A stretch of DNA of 35,668 nt from the NCBI GenBank assembly GCA_026391855.1, contig JAPLDE010000054.1:1-35668 (forward strand), written 5' to 3'. The notes beneath the pieces are model-generated. The model had not been told where the DNA came from. It was given only the letters and a program-made list of their open reading frames with translations, and ran no database searches. A program made the position numbers and the translations under genes. This stretch comes from Bacteroidota bacterium. Its GTDB lineage: Bacteria > Bacteroidota > Bacteroidia > Bacteroidales > CAIXZF01. Shown in pieces: positions 16,699-24,215 of the stretch (positions are counted from its first letter, which is position 1; every line of letters starts with the position of its first letter).

Positions 16699-19600
16699 AT
16701 GATGAGAAAATGTCTTCTTTTGCTAAATATCCTGATAATCAATAATATATCATATTCTCAATTTGATGGCCGACAGAAACAATTGTTGGATTTTACCGTC
16801 CAAACAAAAGGATGGGTGGAAGGATTCTCACAAAGTACAGGATCCAATGATTTCACCTACCACAGCCTGAGGGACGATGTTTCTGCCTGCCTGCTGACAA
16901 GGTGTACCGACGGAAAAATGACCATTGAATGGGAAACTGCCGATGCTCCGTTTAACATTACCGGCGGGGCTACCTTTCTGTGGCTGGCAGCCATGGATAT
17001 GACCGGAAAGCAGTTGCATTTTGATGTGTATGTTAATGATATTAAACGGTTTAGTATACTATCAGGAAAACAGGATCAATGGATGCTGTCAAACCCTGAG
17101 GGAGCTGCTTTATCCTATAAGGGGTTTATGAAGGACCAGTTCGACGATACTCACGGGTATATGAGCCTGCACGCACCCAAAGGCTGGTTAACGCCAGGAA
17201 AGCCGCTGAAGATCAAAATGACGGGTGAGGCTGCCGGTGATAATACCTGGATCATTGTGTACAAGGCCAAGGATGCCTTAGCTTTTGTTCAGAAACAAGC
17301 CGCCTTCGAATCCGGCACTGTTGATAACCTGAACCCTGAAGGGAGACAGATCCAATTGCTGCCTTCCGGATTTCTCCTGGCTGACGATAGTATAACGAAA
17401 GATGGCCATCATTTGCTTCATAATCGCCTGATATACAACCCTTCAGCGATTAAACGGTTCAGCGATCTATCCGTGTCCGGGCTGGCAGATGGTACGGTAC
17501 TTCTGATGAATTCCAGTCACCAGGACATCGCCTGGATGGACAACATCGATAATTGTGTCGCGATGAGGGATACCATGTTGCTGACACCCCTGCTAAACCA
17601 TATTAAATCGAATCCCGGATATCATTTTGATATTGAGGATGTTCTGATGGTAAAGGAATATCTTCGACGGCATCCGGAGAGAAAATATGAGCTAACCAGG
17701 TTGCTGAAGAACGGTACTTTATCCTGTGGCTCTTCCTATACCCAGCCCTATGAGGAAATGTATTCCGGAGAAGCCCTGGTGCGTCAGTTCTACCTTGGCA
17801 CGCGCTGGCTGAAAAAGGAATGTGAGGGTTACCAGTCCAATACTTACTGGAATGAAGATGTTCCGGCCAGGACCCTTCAGATGGCGCAGATCCTTAAGAA
17901 ATGCGGAACCCAGTACCTGATGATCAGCCGTCAGGAGGAAGGCTTGTTCAACTGGTATAGTCCGGATGGTTCTTACGTAACTGGTTATTCCCCCGGGCAA
18001 TACGGTAACGCCTTTCCCTGGCTTCAGAAAAATTTCTCTTCTTCTGCCTGGTATCTTTCCGGTACTTTGCTGAAATACAGTACATTCTTTACGTCAGTGG
18101 CTTCCAACCCGGTAATACCGGTACTTTCCGACCAGGACATGAGCCCTGCCGGGGATTACAGTCTCCTGATCAACAATTGGAACAGCATCACTTGCATAAA
18201 GGATGGAAACGGGAAGTCGCAACCCCTGAAGTTGCCGCCGTTCAGAACTGCTACGGCTCCTGAATTCTTTAAAGCCCTGGAGGGATCCGGAGCTGTCTTG
18301 CCTGCCATTCATGGGGAACGACCCGATATCTGGGAATATATCCATGGTCCGTCTCACCAGAAAGCCATTCAGTCCGGCCGGGAAGGCGATCTGCTGCTGA
18401 CAGCCGCCGAAAAGTTTTCTACCATTGCTGCCATGGTCCTTCACAACTTTGATGATTACCCACAGGACAGGCTCACCCGGGCATGGGAAGCAAAGATCTA
18501 TCCCGACCATGGCTGGGGAGGGAAAGGAGGGATTTCTACTGACAGCGTTTTTGCCCGGAAATATGAGTTTGCCAGGACGGAAGCCATGGAAATGCTCGAA
18601 AAAGCAACGATTTCACTGTCCGGGAACGTGAAAACCGATCTGCATAAAGGCATTCCTGTGGTCGTATTTAACAGCCTGAGCTGGGAGCGGACTGATATCG
18701 TTAAGGTCAGGGTAGCCTTTACAGAAGACAGGGCTCAATGGATCAGGGTGAAAGATGCCTCAGGTAAACAACTGGCCACTCAACTGGAAAATGTCGTCAC
18801 AGATAAAGAGGGGAATATTCAATCAGCAGAAATTCAGTTTGTTGCAGATAAAGTGCCTTCCATTGGCTATAAAACCTTCTACCTGACTCCTGCCGGTAAG
18901 CCACAAACAATAACCGTGACCAAATTCAGGGGTAACTATGAAAACCGCTATTACAAGGTGGAATTCGGAAAGGGAGGACTCACACAGATTTTTGATAAAC
19001 AATTGAATGAAAGCCTGTTAGATACCGGTTTTTTCGCCGGAGGAGAGGTTTTTACGCTGAGATCGGTGGGGGAAGATGCAGGAGAATTTGCTGATGTGCA
19101 ACAACCGGACTGGGAAGGTTTCGACCGGACTGGCAATTATACCCTTCAATGGCAACGGGTTAGCGAAGGTCCGGTGACCAGCACCTTTGTGATGCGGCAG
19201 CCGATCCGGAATACGGTGGTTGAGCAAAAAGTGACGTTCTATCACTCACTGAAGAAGATTGATTTTGAAACTGCTTTATTGAATTGGGATGGCACGATGT
19301 TCCGGGAGTACCGGATGGCTTTCCCGCTAAAGATGGACTCTGCAGAGATAGCATATGAAGTTCCCTTCGGAATGGTAAGGGTTGGAAAAGATGAAATGGC
19401 CGGAGCCCCCGGTGAACGGTACACCACCGAATGTAAAGACATCCATCCCAGGTCAATCCTTAACTGGATAGGTGCCTCCTCACGGAATCTGGGTATCACC
19501 ATTAGTTCCGGTGTTGCCGTAGCCGATTATATTCTTCCCTCCGACCTAACAAATCATAACCCCCATAACCCCCATAACCCCCATAACCCCCATAACCCCC

Positions 19601-19758
19601 ATAACCCCCATAACCTCCATAACCCCCATAACCTCCATAACCTCCATAACCCCCATAACCTTCTCCAACCGCTGCTCCTCGCCTCCCGGCTATCCCCAAA
19701 CCGGCGATCATCATTATTTTTTCTCGCTGACCTCCCATTTACCGGGTTGGATCAATGA
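16699..19758 (+). CDS. Secreted GH38-type alpha-mannosidase, main 5' ORF (3' end out of frame)
   Basis: The ORF encodes a signal peptide (KCLLLLNILIINNISYS), an N-terminal jelly-roll-like domain (~25-200) and a glycoside hydrolase family 38 catalytic region: SSHQDIAWMD (~273, the metal-binding H-x-D), FDIEDVLMVKEYLRRHPE, and YWNEDVPARTLQMAQILKKCG (~383, with the likely catalytic acidic residue). A mannosidase-type beta-sandwich domain follows (~640 on). Family knowledge suggests hydrolysis of alpha-mannosides in the periplasm or at the surface. At codons ~953-989 a 9-bp minisatellite encodes repeated Asn-Pro-His. After LQPLLLASR the frame is lost and stops at 19758, while the rest of the domain continues at 19691-20104. 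ATG 16699 is preferred because the codon at 16696 is TTG. Possibly inactive, or split by a sequencing error. Confidence 0.8.
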   Translation: MMRKCLLLLNILIINNISYSQFDGRQKQLLDFTVQTKGWVEGFSQSTGSNDFTYHSLRDDVSACLLTRCTDGKMTIEWETADAPFNITGGATFLWLAAMDMTGKQLHFDVYVNDIKRFSILSGKQDQWMLSNPEGAALSYKGFMKDQFDDTHGYMSLHAPKGWLTPGKPLKIKMTGEAAGDNTWIIVYKAKDALAFVQKQAAFESGTVDNLNPEGRQIQLLPSGFLLADDSITKDGHHLLHNRLIYNPSAIKRFSDLSVSGLADGTVLLMNSSHQDIAWMDNIDNCVAMRDTMLLTPLLNHIKSNPGYHFDIEDVLMVKEYLRRHPERKYELTRLLKNGTLSCGSSYTQPYEEMYSGEALVRQFYLGTRWLKKECEGYQSNTYWNEDVPARTLQMAQILKKCGTQYLMISRQEEGLFNWYSPDGSYVTGYSPGQYGNAFPWLQKNFSSSAWYLSGTLLKYSTFFTSVASNPVIPVLSDQDMSPAGDYSLLINNWNSITCIKDGNGKSQPLKLPPFRTATAPEFFKALEGSGAVLPAIHGERPDIWEYIHGPSHQKAIQSGREGDLLLTAAEKFSTIAAMVLHNFDDYPQDRLTRAWEAKIYPDHGWGGKGGISTDSVFARKYEFARTEAMEMLEKATISLSGNVKTDLHKGIPVVVFNSLSWERTDIVKVRVAFTEDRAQWIRVKDASGKQLATQLENVVTDKEGNIQSAEIQFVADKVPSIGYKTFYLTPAGKPQTITVTKFRGNYENRYYKVEFGKGGLTQIFDKQLNESLLDTGFFAGGEVFTLRSVGEDAGEFADVQQPDWEGFDRTGNYTLQWQRVSEGPVTSTFVMRQPIRNTVVEQKVTFYHSLKKIDFETALLNWDGTMFREYRMAFPLKMDSAEIAYEVPFGMVRVGKDEMAGAPGERYTTECKDIHPRSILNWIGASSRNLGITISSGVAVADYILPSDLTNHNPHNPHNPHNPHNPHNPHNLHNPHNLHNLHNPHNLLQPLLLASRLSPNRRSSLFFLADLPFTGLDQ
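19555..19662 (+). repeat. 9-bp minisatellite inside the GH38 gene (Asn-Pro-His repeats)
   Basis: Twelve units of CATAACCCC, some CATAACCTC and the last degenerate, encode HNP or HNL repeats between VADYILPSDLT and LQPLLLASR. These flanking segments are normally close together in this type of protein. The unit is a multiple of three, so changes in copy number keep the frame. Confidence 0.9.
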
Positions 19759-20104
19759 TTTCCACCATGGTTATGAAGCCAATGAAAAACTCATACCAGT
19801 ATTTAATCCATCAACATCTGTAACAGCTTCATTATCTGATGAATACAGCTTTTTCTCAGTCAATGCAGAAAACGTGATGATCTCCACTATCAAAAAGGCA
19901 GAAGATGATAACAATGTCGTCATCCGCTTGTATGATGCCACCGGAAAAGACTCGGATGTGACAATTACCTCATTTACAGACGTTAAGCAGGCTCTCCAGA
20001 CCAATATGCTGGAAGAGAATGGAAAAACCGTAAAATCTGAGAAAAACAGCATAACCCTTCACCTGGGGCATCATGCTATTGAGACATTTGAGTTCCTTTA
20101 TTGA
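19691..20104 (+). pseudogene. 3' part of the GH38 gene, in a shifted frame
   Basis: In this frame the sequence reads YPQTGDHHYFFSLTSHLPGW, then GYEANEKLIPVFNP, and ends in HLGHHAIETFEFLY. This is the C-terminal beta domain expected after LLASR in the upstream ORF. The RSCH-type segment that usually lies between LLASR and QTGDHH in this family (from memory) is missing, so the lesion looks like a short out-of-frame deletion, not a single-base error. An internal ATG (19874) gives a 76-codon ORF, which is unlikely to be a gene of its own. Confidence 0.7.
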
Positions 20105-20109
20105 TTTTT

Positions 20110-20306
20110 TTAAGGATAATATTTATAAATATCCTTTCGATGAAGTACTCTTTCAAAAATGATTGTCTCTTTTTCTAGTCTGATCCCTACCCTGTAGTTT
20201 CCAAATCTGCAACTTCCTCAAAAAGAAAGTGTTCAATACGTTTTCTTTCTTTCAGCTGAAGTGATGATAATTCTCTTAAGAAGGTTTTATTAACCTGAAT
20301 TTTCAA
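20110..20306 (-). pseudogene. Broken RelE/ParE-type toxin gene
   Basis: Starting 4 nt after the antitoxin stop (TTG at 20306), the frame reads KIQVNKTFLRELSSLQLKER and FLFEEVADLETTG before a stop. One frame over it continues as YRVGIRLEKETIIFERVLHR and KDIYKYYP, ending at 20110. The last part is the conserved C-terminal strand pair of RelE/ParE toxins. The middle of the protein, including the segment before YRVG, is missing, and the two parts are in different frames. The gene therefore cannot make a full toxin of about 90 residues. Confidence 0.7.
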
Positions 20307-20309
20307 ATC

Positions 20310-20507
20310 TCACTTCTTCCTGAGATGATAAATTTCTTTCGCCTCTTCCAACGTCAGTCGATTTGAATCGTCATTTTCTTCAATAAGTTGTGCAAGCGCA
20401 TAGTCTTCCAGAAGCTGTTCCATTTTTTCAAACGTTTTAATACTTACCTGAACAGCAACAGGTTTCTTTTTCTCATCCAGTACAATTTTCTTATTGATAT
20501 TGAGCAT
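20310..20507 (-). CDS. Antitoxin of a type II toxin-antitoxin pair (Phd/YefM-like)
   Basis: A 65-residue protein with a short N-terminal beta-strand segment (INKKIVLDEKKKPVAVQV), a helix (IKTFEKMEQLLEDYALAQLIEE) and a C-terminal charged tail (LTLEEAKEIYHLRKK), the layout of small antitoxins found next to RelE/ParE toxins in Bacteroidota. The N-terminal part would bind DNA and repress the operon; the C-terminal helix would neutralise the toxin. The toxin gene directly downstream is broken, so the antitoxin is now an orphan; it could still regulate its promoter or protect against a related toxin. The family name is inferred from size, pattern and neighbour. Confidence 0.75.
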   Translation of the reverse strand: MLNINKKIVLDEKKKPVAVQVSIKTFEKMEQLLEDYALAQLIEENDDSNRLTLEEAKEIYHLRKK

Positions 20508-20642
20508 GATACTTAAAATGGGACTGTAAAATTACAATTTCATTTCAAAAATCAGTTTGATAACCCATTAAAATAATATTGCGTTTGGCTATAGTTCAGT
20601 TATTTTAAAAGAATTATTAATTGAAATTCAGTTGCGATACCT

Positions 20643-22121
20643 TTATTTTGAATATTCGCCGATCACCGTATTCAGTGTATTTTCGCAAACCTTACAGTAC
20701 TTCATGTGACGGGTAAACATGATACAGTCGAGCTGGGAGCGGTATAAGCCTTTTTGCTGGTAACCGGCCCCTTCAAAAGCACCCACTTTGTCCTTATACT
20801 TTTTCTGGCTGAAGAAGGCATTTTCCTGTTGATACTGTCGCAGGAACAAGGCCTCCATTATCTCTTCCGGGACCCTGGCTTTTCTCAGGCTGTCGCGTTC
20901 TTTCTGAATTTTATATCCGAATTTGTCGAATTCATCCTTGTTCCAGGGTGTTGGCAGAGGCGTAACCGGCTCCAGCAGCGCTTTCCACTTCACATTGCTC
21001 TTGTCAAAAAGAGCGGTAATATTCGTTTCCCAGGGTTCCACCTTTACCGGCTGGACCTCGTAAGCCACTGCAGATGTATAATACTCATCGGCCAGGGCAG
21101 CCATATGGTGTCCCAGCTCATGGACCATGATGTAATCGGCGTATTTGTTATCGGCTGAAACGGTGGTATAGAGGTTGTAAATGCCGCCGCCGCCATAGGT
21201 CCGTTCGTTGACAACGATGACCATGAAATCATAGGGAACAGCAGAGGCCACATTGCGGATCGTCTTGTTGTCGTATGAAAGCACATATCTCTCCGAGTCA
21301 AAAGCCCCGTATTGGGCCGAAAGCGGCGTTCTTTTGAAAACGCCGGGGTGGGGTTTGCAAACCCCGCTTTCTTCTGCCGGGGTCTCCACCGCGCGGATAT
21401 TCATGTCTTTGCTCCTAGTCCTGAACGGTTCGGCACTTAACAGGACATCCGACAGCCGTTTGGCGTCTTTGCGGAACTTATCCATCTCAGTCTTCGAATA
21501 CCCGTCTCCCAAAATCACAATATCCAGTTTCTCACTGGCAGGACCATTCTCCAGGATGACATCCACCTTCTCTGTATGCCTTAATTCAGCCGGGTTTACC
21601 TGCCGGTTTGCCGGGTCGATGTCGGTGGCCCAGATTTGACGGAAAGTGTTGGTTGAATCTCTTTTCTCCAGCAGTATTGTCACCGGTTTCAGGGGCCAGG
21701 GAAAGCGCATAGACTCGTGAAAGGTGCCCCAGACACTGTCGGCTTCCGGAGTGGTCTGCCATTCCCCGAAGATAGAGGCAAAACCCCGTGAATAAAGCAA
21801 CACTCTTGATTCTTTATCAATTACCTTAAAAAAATACAGTCCCAATCCCAGTTTGTCGAGGAGGTTCTTCTGACTTCCCGGCCAGACCCCGTCAGTAACA
21901 ACCCTGTCCACAGCAAAGTGTTCCTCTTTCACCGTTCCCGAATGGAAGTAATCCAGCCGCATGGTCTTATCGAGGAAATAATCCCTGAAATTCACATTTC
22001 CTTTATCAATAACGGTTATCTCTGCAGTCTTCATAGTGCCGGTCTGCCCTGTCTGTTGATGTTTCTGCCTGCAGGACGCAAAAACGAGTATACTTAAAGC
22101 GAGTACAATAATTTTTTTCAT
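20643..22121 (-). CDS. Lipoprotein M64-family (IgA peptidase type) zinc metallopeptidase
   Basis: A 492-residue protein with a lipoprotein signal (LSILVFASC, cysteine at about 17), so it is probably anchored to a membrane and faces the periplasm or surface. The N-terminal half (~30-190) is the M64_N-type beta domain. The catalytic domain starts at KLDIVILGDGYSKTEMDKF (~195) and has the zinc motif HELGHHMAALADE (~333-345), with AFDSERYVLS and YGGGGIYNLYTTVSADN before it. These match peptidase M64 proteins of Bacteroidota; the founding Clostridium ramosum enzyme cleaves IgA. The substrate here is unknown. A weak promoter-like box (TACTTTTA, 22143-22150) lies upstream. It shares no operon with its neighbours. 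Confidence 0.88.
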   Translation of the reverse strand: MKKIIVLALSILVFASCRQKHQQTGQTGTMKTAEITVIDKGNVNFRDYFLDKTMRLDYFHSGTVKEEHFAVDRVVTDGVWPGSQKNLLDKLGLGLYFFKVIDKESRVLLYSRGFASIFGEWQTTPEADSVWGTFHESMRFPWPLKPVTILLEKRDSTNTFRQIWATDIDPANRQVNPAELRHTEKVDVILENGPASEKLDIVILGDGYSKTEMDKFRKDAKRLSDVLLSAEPFRTRSKDMNIRAVETPAEESGVCKPHPGVFKRTPLSAQYGAFDSERYVLSYDNKTIRNVASAVPYDFMVIVVNERTYGGGGIYNLYTTVSADNKYADYIMVHELGHHMAALADEYYTSAVAYEVQPVKVEPWETNITALFDKSNVKWKALLEPVTPLPTPWNKDEFDKFGYKIQKERDSLRKARVPEEIMEALFLRQYQQENAFFSQKKYKDKVGAFEGAGYQQKGLYRSQLDCIMFTRHMKYCKVCENTLNTVIGEYSK

Positions 22122-22167
22122 AATTATCTGGATTTCTTGAGGTAAAAGTAAGGTATTATCGAATAGA

Positions 22168-22280
22168 CTTCAGTTTTTCAGTGTACCGGTGTACCGATAT
22201 ACCAGTGTACCAATTAATTACTGGTACACTGGTATGCTGAATAACTGTCATTTACTGAAAGAGAGGCCGGCTTTTCCGCC
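22168..22280. repeat. Hairpin repeat element, copy 1
   Basis: This 113-bp element is repeated at 24012-24132 in the same orientation with few differences. Its core is a 13-bp inverted repeat, TACCAGTGTACCA / TGGTACACTGGTA (22200-22212 and 22222-22234), around a 9-nt loop. Compared with copy 2, eight bases of the outer right arm are missing. It looks like a MITE or REP-type element; no ORF or transposase is present. Confidence 0.85.
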
Positions 22281-22307
22281 AGCTTCTTTTCGGAGTAACC
22301 CAGCCGC

Positions 22308-22916
22308 TTACTTCTCAATGATCATTTGCATCGTCTTGCTGAAATCCCGGGTATCTCCTTTTACCTTCAGGGTATATTGATAAATACCCGGCGCCAGTGA
22401 GTTAAGCTGAATGATTTCCTTCTTAAGCCCGGCATCCTGAACTGCATCCACCGCGGTCAGTAATGTACGTCCAAGCAAATCAGTGATTACCAGACTAACT
22501 TTTCCTTTCTCGGGCAGGTAATACGAAATATCTGTATAATCAGAGAAAGGATTGGGTGTATTTTGGCTCAGATAATATTGGTTCTGAGACCAGTGCAAGT
22601 TTGGTATGCTTAGGTTAATATGTTCATAAGCAGTTGTATTCCCATCGGTGATCTGGCTGGAAGCATCGAGTGACCATTGGCTGAAACCGATAAATTCAAG
22701 AGATGTAACAGAACATCTCAAGGTCAGCAAGATATCATCCGGCATGAGTTGCACGGTTTTCAGGCTGTACCAGGCAATTTTCAGCAAATTCCCATCCATA
22801 TGCCAAACCAGGGTTCCTTCGAAGTTGGCTACAACATCATTGACAACCAGACAATTAACTGGTATTTCAATGATCATTGAGATTGAACCAATTTCTATTT
22901 GGCTTTTGATACACAT
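22308..22916 (-). pseudogene. 3' fragment of a T9SS protein gene: cohesin-like domain and sorting domain
   Basis: The 202 codons lack a signal peptide and open in the middle of a cohesin-like domain (SQIEIGSISMIIEIP to LLKIAWYSLKTVQLMPDDILLTL) like that at about residues 1954-2030 of the C10 peptidase (ISLVLNYSS, LRIAWYSLSP). A T9SS type A domain follows (LSQNTPNPFSDYTDISY to the end). The same frame stays open upstream of the ATG (NTKIDIPM, read back from 22916), right up to the stop codon of the HEPN gene at 22946. The 5' part of a larger gene has therefore been lost at that junction. Without a signal peptide the product could not be secreted. Confidence 0.7.
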
Positions 22917-22945
22917 TGGGATATCAATCTTTGTATTGTATAATG

Positions 22946-23347
22946 TTATAGATTTTGAAAATTTTCCTTTATGATTTTGTGGAAGTTCTTTGCATCTTCC
23001 AGAAGAAGAAGTATTTCAGATGCTACCGGCATATCGGTAGCTTCGTAATCACCCTGTATCCTTTTTACATAAGCTCTTTGTACAATCTTATTCATTTCTG
23101 TGGTCAACTTCCCGGTATGAACAAATTCTTTATTGAACCACCCTAGAAGTTTTCCGTGTTTTGAGGTGGGAAAATTATGTTTAAGGGCCAGGGCAAGGAG
23201 CAGGTAAAATATACTGTAATAAATCCGGTTGGATGCGCCCCGTAACATATTTGCATCAATCAGATACTCAGCCTCTTGTAAGGTGGACTCCGCCATTTCA
23301 ATCCGGTACCGGATCAATTCTGACTTAATATCCATTTCATCAGGCAT
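22946..23347 (-). CDS. HEPN domain protein
   Basis: A 133-residue all-helical protein of the HEPN family. It shows RGASNRIYYSIFYLLLALAL (~36-55), SKHGKLLGWFNKEFVHTGKL (~62-81) and a final RAYVKRIQGDYEA helix, the usual landmarks of HEPN proteins encoded with a minimal nucleotidyltransferase. The Rx4-6H motif of RNase-active HEPN toxins is not evident, so RNase activity cannot be assumed. It overlaps the 3' end of the nucleotidyltransferase gene by 8 bp, indicating one operon. Such pairs act as toxin-antitoxin modules when the HEPN toxin is modified by the MNT; other HEPN/MNT pairs have unknown roles. The module lies between two copies of a hairpin repeat. Confidence 0.85.
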   Translation of the reverse strand: MPDEMDIKSELIRYRIEMAESTLQEAEYLIDANMLRGASNRIYYSIFYLLLALALKHNFPTSKHGKLLGWFNKEFVHTGKLTTEMNKIVQRAYVKRIQGDYEATDMPVASEILLLLEDAKNFHKIIKENFQNL

Positions 23348-23663
23348 AGATCCCCTGAGTTAATGCATTTTTAAAAATGGGCTCCTGTCCTTTTATCCCA
23401 TGCTGAATTTCTTCTTCTGTAATAAAATGGATATCTGTTAGTATGTTGTAATCCAGGGCAATATCAAAAACGTTATCCATTATTTCCCGTTTTTTCCGCC
23501 AGTCAACGCTTAAAGAAAGTACTATAAGTAAATCATAATCAGCATATTCCCCAGCCTTGCCGGATGCCCTGGAGCCAAACAAGATCACATCCCTGATGGC
23601 GTTTCCATACCTGGCCCGGAGATTTTTCTTAATAGTCTTTAATATTTCGATGTCCGGGTTCAT
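23340..23663 (-). CDS. Minimal nucleotidyltransferase (MNT), partner of the HEPN protein
   Basis: A 107-residue protein with the polymerase-beta nucleotidyltransferase signature: LFGSRASGKAGEYADYDLLIV, giving G30-S31, then D42 and D44 as metal ligands, and a probable third acidic residue in DYNILTDIHF. The size is typical of MNT proteins paired with HEPN partners. In characterised HEPN/MNT modules the MNT transfers AMP to a tyrosine of the HEPN toxin. A purine-rich GGAGG touches the ATG, too close to be an ideal ribosome site. The gene is first in the two-gene operon and overlaps the HEPN gene by 8 bp. Confidence 0.88.
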   Translation of the reverse strand: MNPDIEILKTIKKNLRARYGNAIRDVILFGSRASGKAGEYADYDLLIVLSLSVDWRKKREIMDNVFDIALDYNILTDIHFITEEEIQHGIKGQEPIFKNALTQGIYA

Positions 23664-24011
23664 CCTCCTATCTAATTATGAAATTTAATGATTTGATAAT
23701 AAGGTTGTTATGATTAATTTTTGGTCGGGTTTGAGGTTTTCAGAATACGTTTAACCGGGTACTTTTTCCTTTTTGAGTTAAATCCTTATTTTCTGCCTTA
23801 GTCAGTATGCCAATAAGGTGAAGGAAAGGTACGGATTTTTTTGGCGAATAATCCATCTGAAATTAGTTTGTAAACATTCTAAATAAATATGTGGTGATTG
23901 TTATAGATACTAAAGCACACACTTACAGTTAATTAATTAATTTTTTACAGGATTGGTGACGCTTATTTTGATGTAAATGAGGATCTTGTCGTGAACACTC
24001 CTGGTTATTTC
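23664..24011. other. AT-rich intergenic region without a recognisable gene
   Basis: Between the MNT gene and the second hairpin element I see no ORF worth calling. A TTAATTAATTAATT stretch (~23930-23943) and a short open plus-strand stretch reading IGDAYFDVNEDLVVNTP (~23951-24001) stand out; the latter may be a gene remnant but is too short to name. Confidence 0.4.
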
Positions 24012-24132
24012 CTTCAGTTTTTCAGTGTACCGGTGTGCCGATATACCAGTGTACCAATTAATTATTGGTACACTGGTATGCTGGTACACTGAATAACTGT
24101 CATTTACCGAAAGAGAGACCGGCTTTTACGCC
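24012..24132. repeat. Hairpin repeat element, copy 2 (more complete)
   Basis: Direct copy of 22168-22280 with 8 extra bases. The intact form has outer arms TTCAGTGTACC (24021-24031) and GGTACACTGAA (24083-24093) and inner 13-bp arms around AATTAATT, so the whole 73-nt core can fold into one hairpin. It ends about 30 bp before the promoter of the ATPase gene. Confidence 0.85.
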
Positions 24133-24165
24133 TTTGAATTTTGAAATTATCTATTCAATTTTGAT

Positions 24166-24196
24166 TTTGATATTTGAAAAATCTATGTTAAATTTG
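24166..24196 (+). promoter_or_regulatory. Promoter of the AAA/DUF4143 gene
   Basis: TTTG (24166-24169), 19 nt, then TAAATTTG (24189-24196) is a full match to the Bacteroidota promoter pattern. The ATG at 24216 follows 20 nt after the -7 box, the same distance as for the C10 peptidase and response regulator genes. Confidence 0.7.
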
Positions 24197-24215
24197 CCCT
24201 TTAAAAGTTAAATCG

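Noticed and set aside
19502..19738. Minus-strand ORF rich in Tyr-Gly-Gly repeats
   Set aside because: It is the antisense reading of the CATAACCCC minisatellite inside the GH38 gene; it has no support outside the repeat.
22168..24132. Composite transposon
   Set aside because: The flanking elements are hairpin repeats without a transposase or clear target duplication, so only a repeat pair can be supported.
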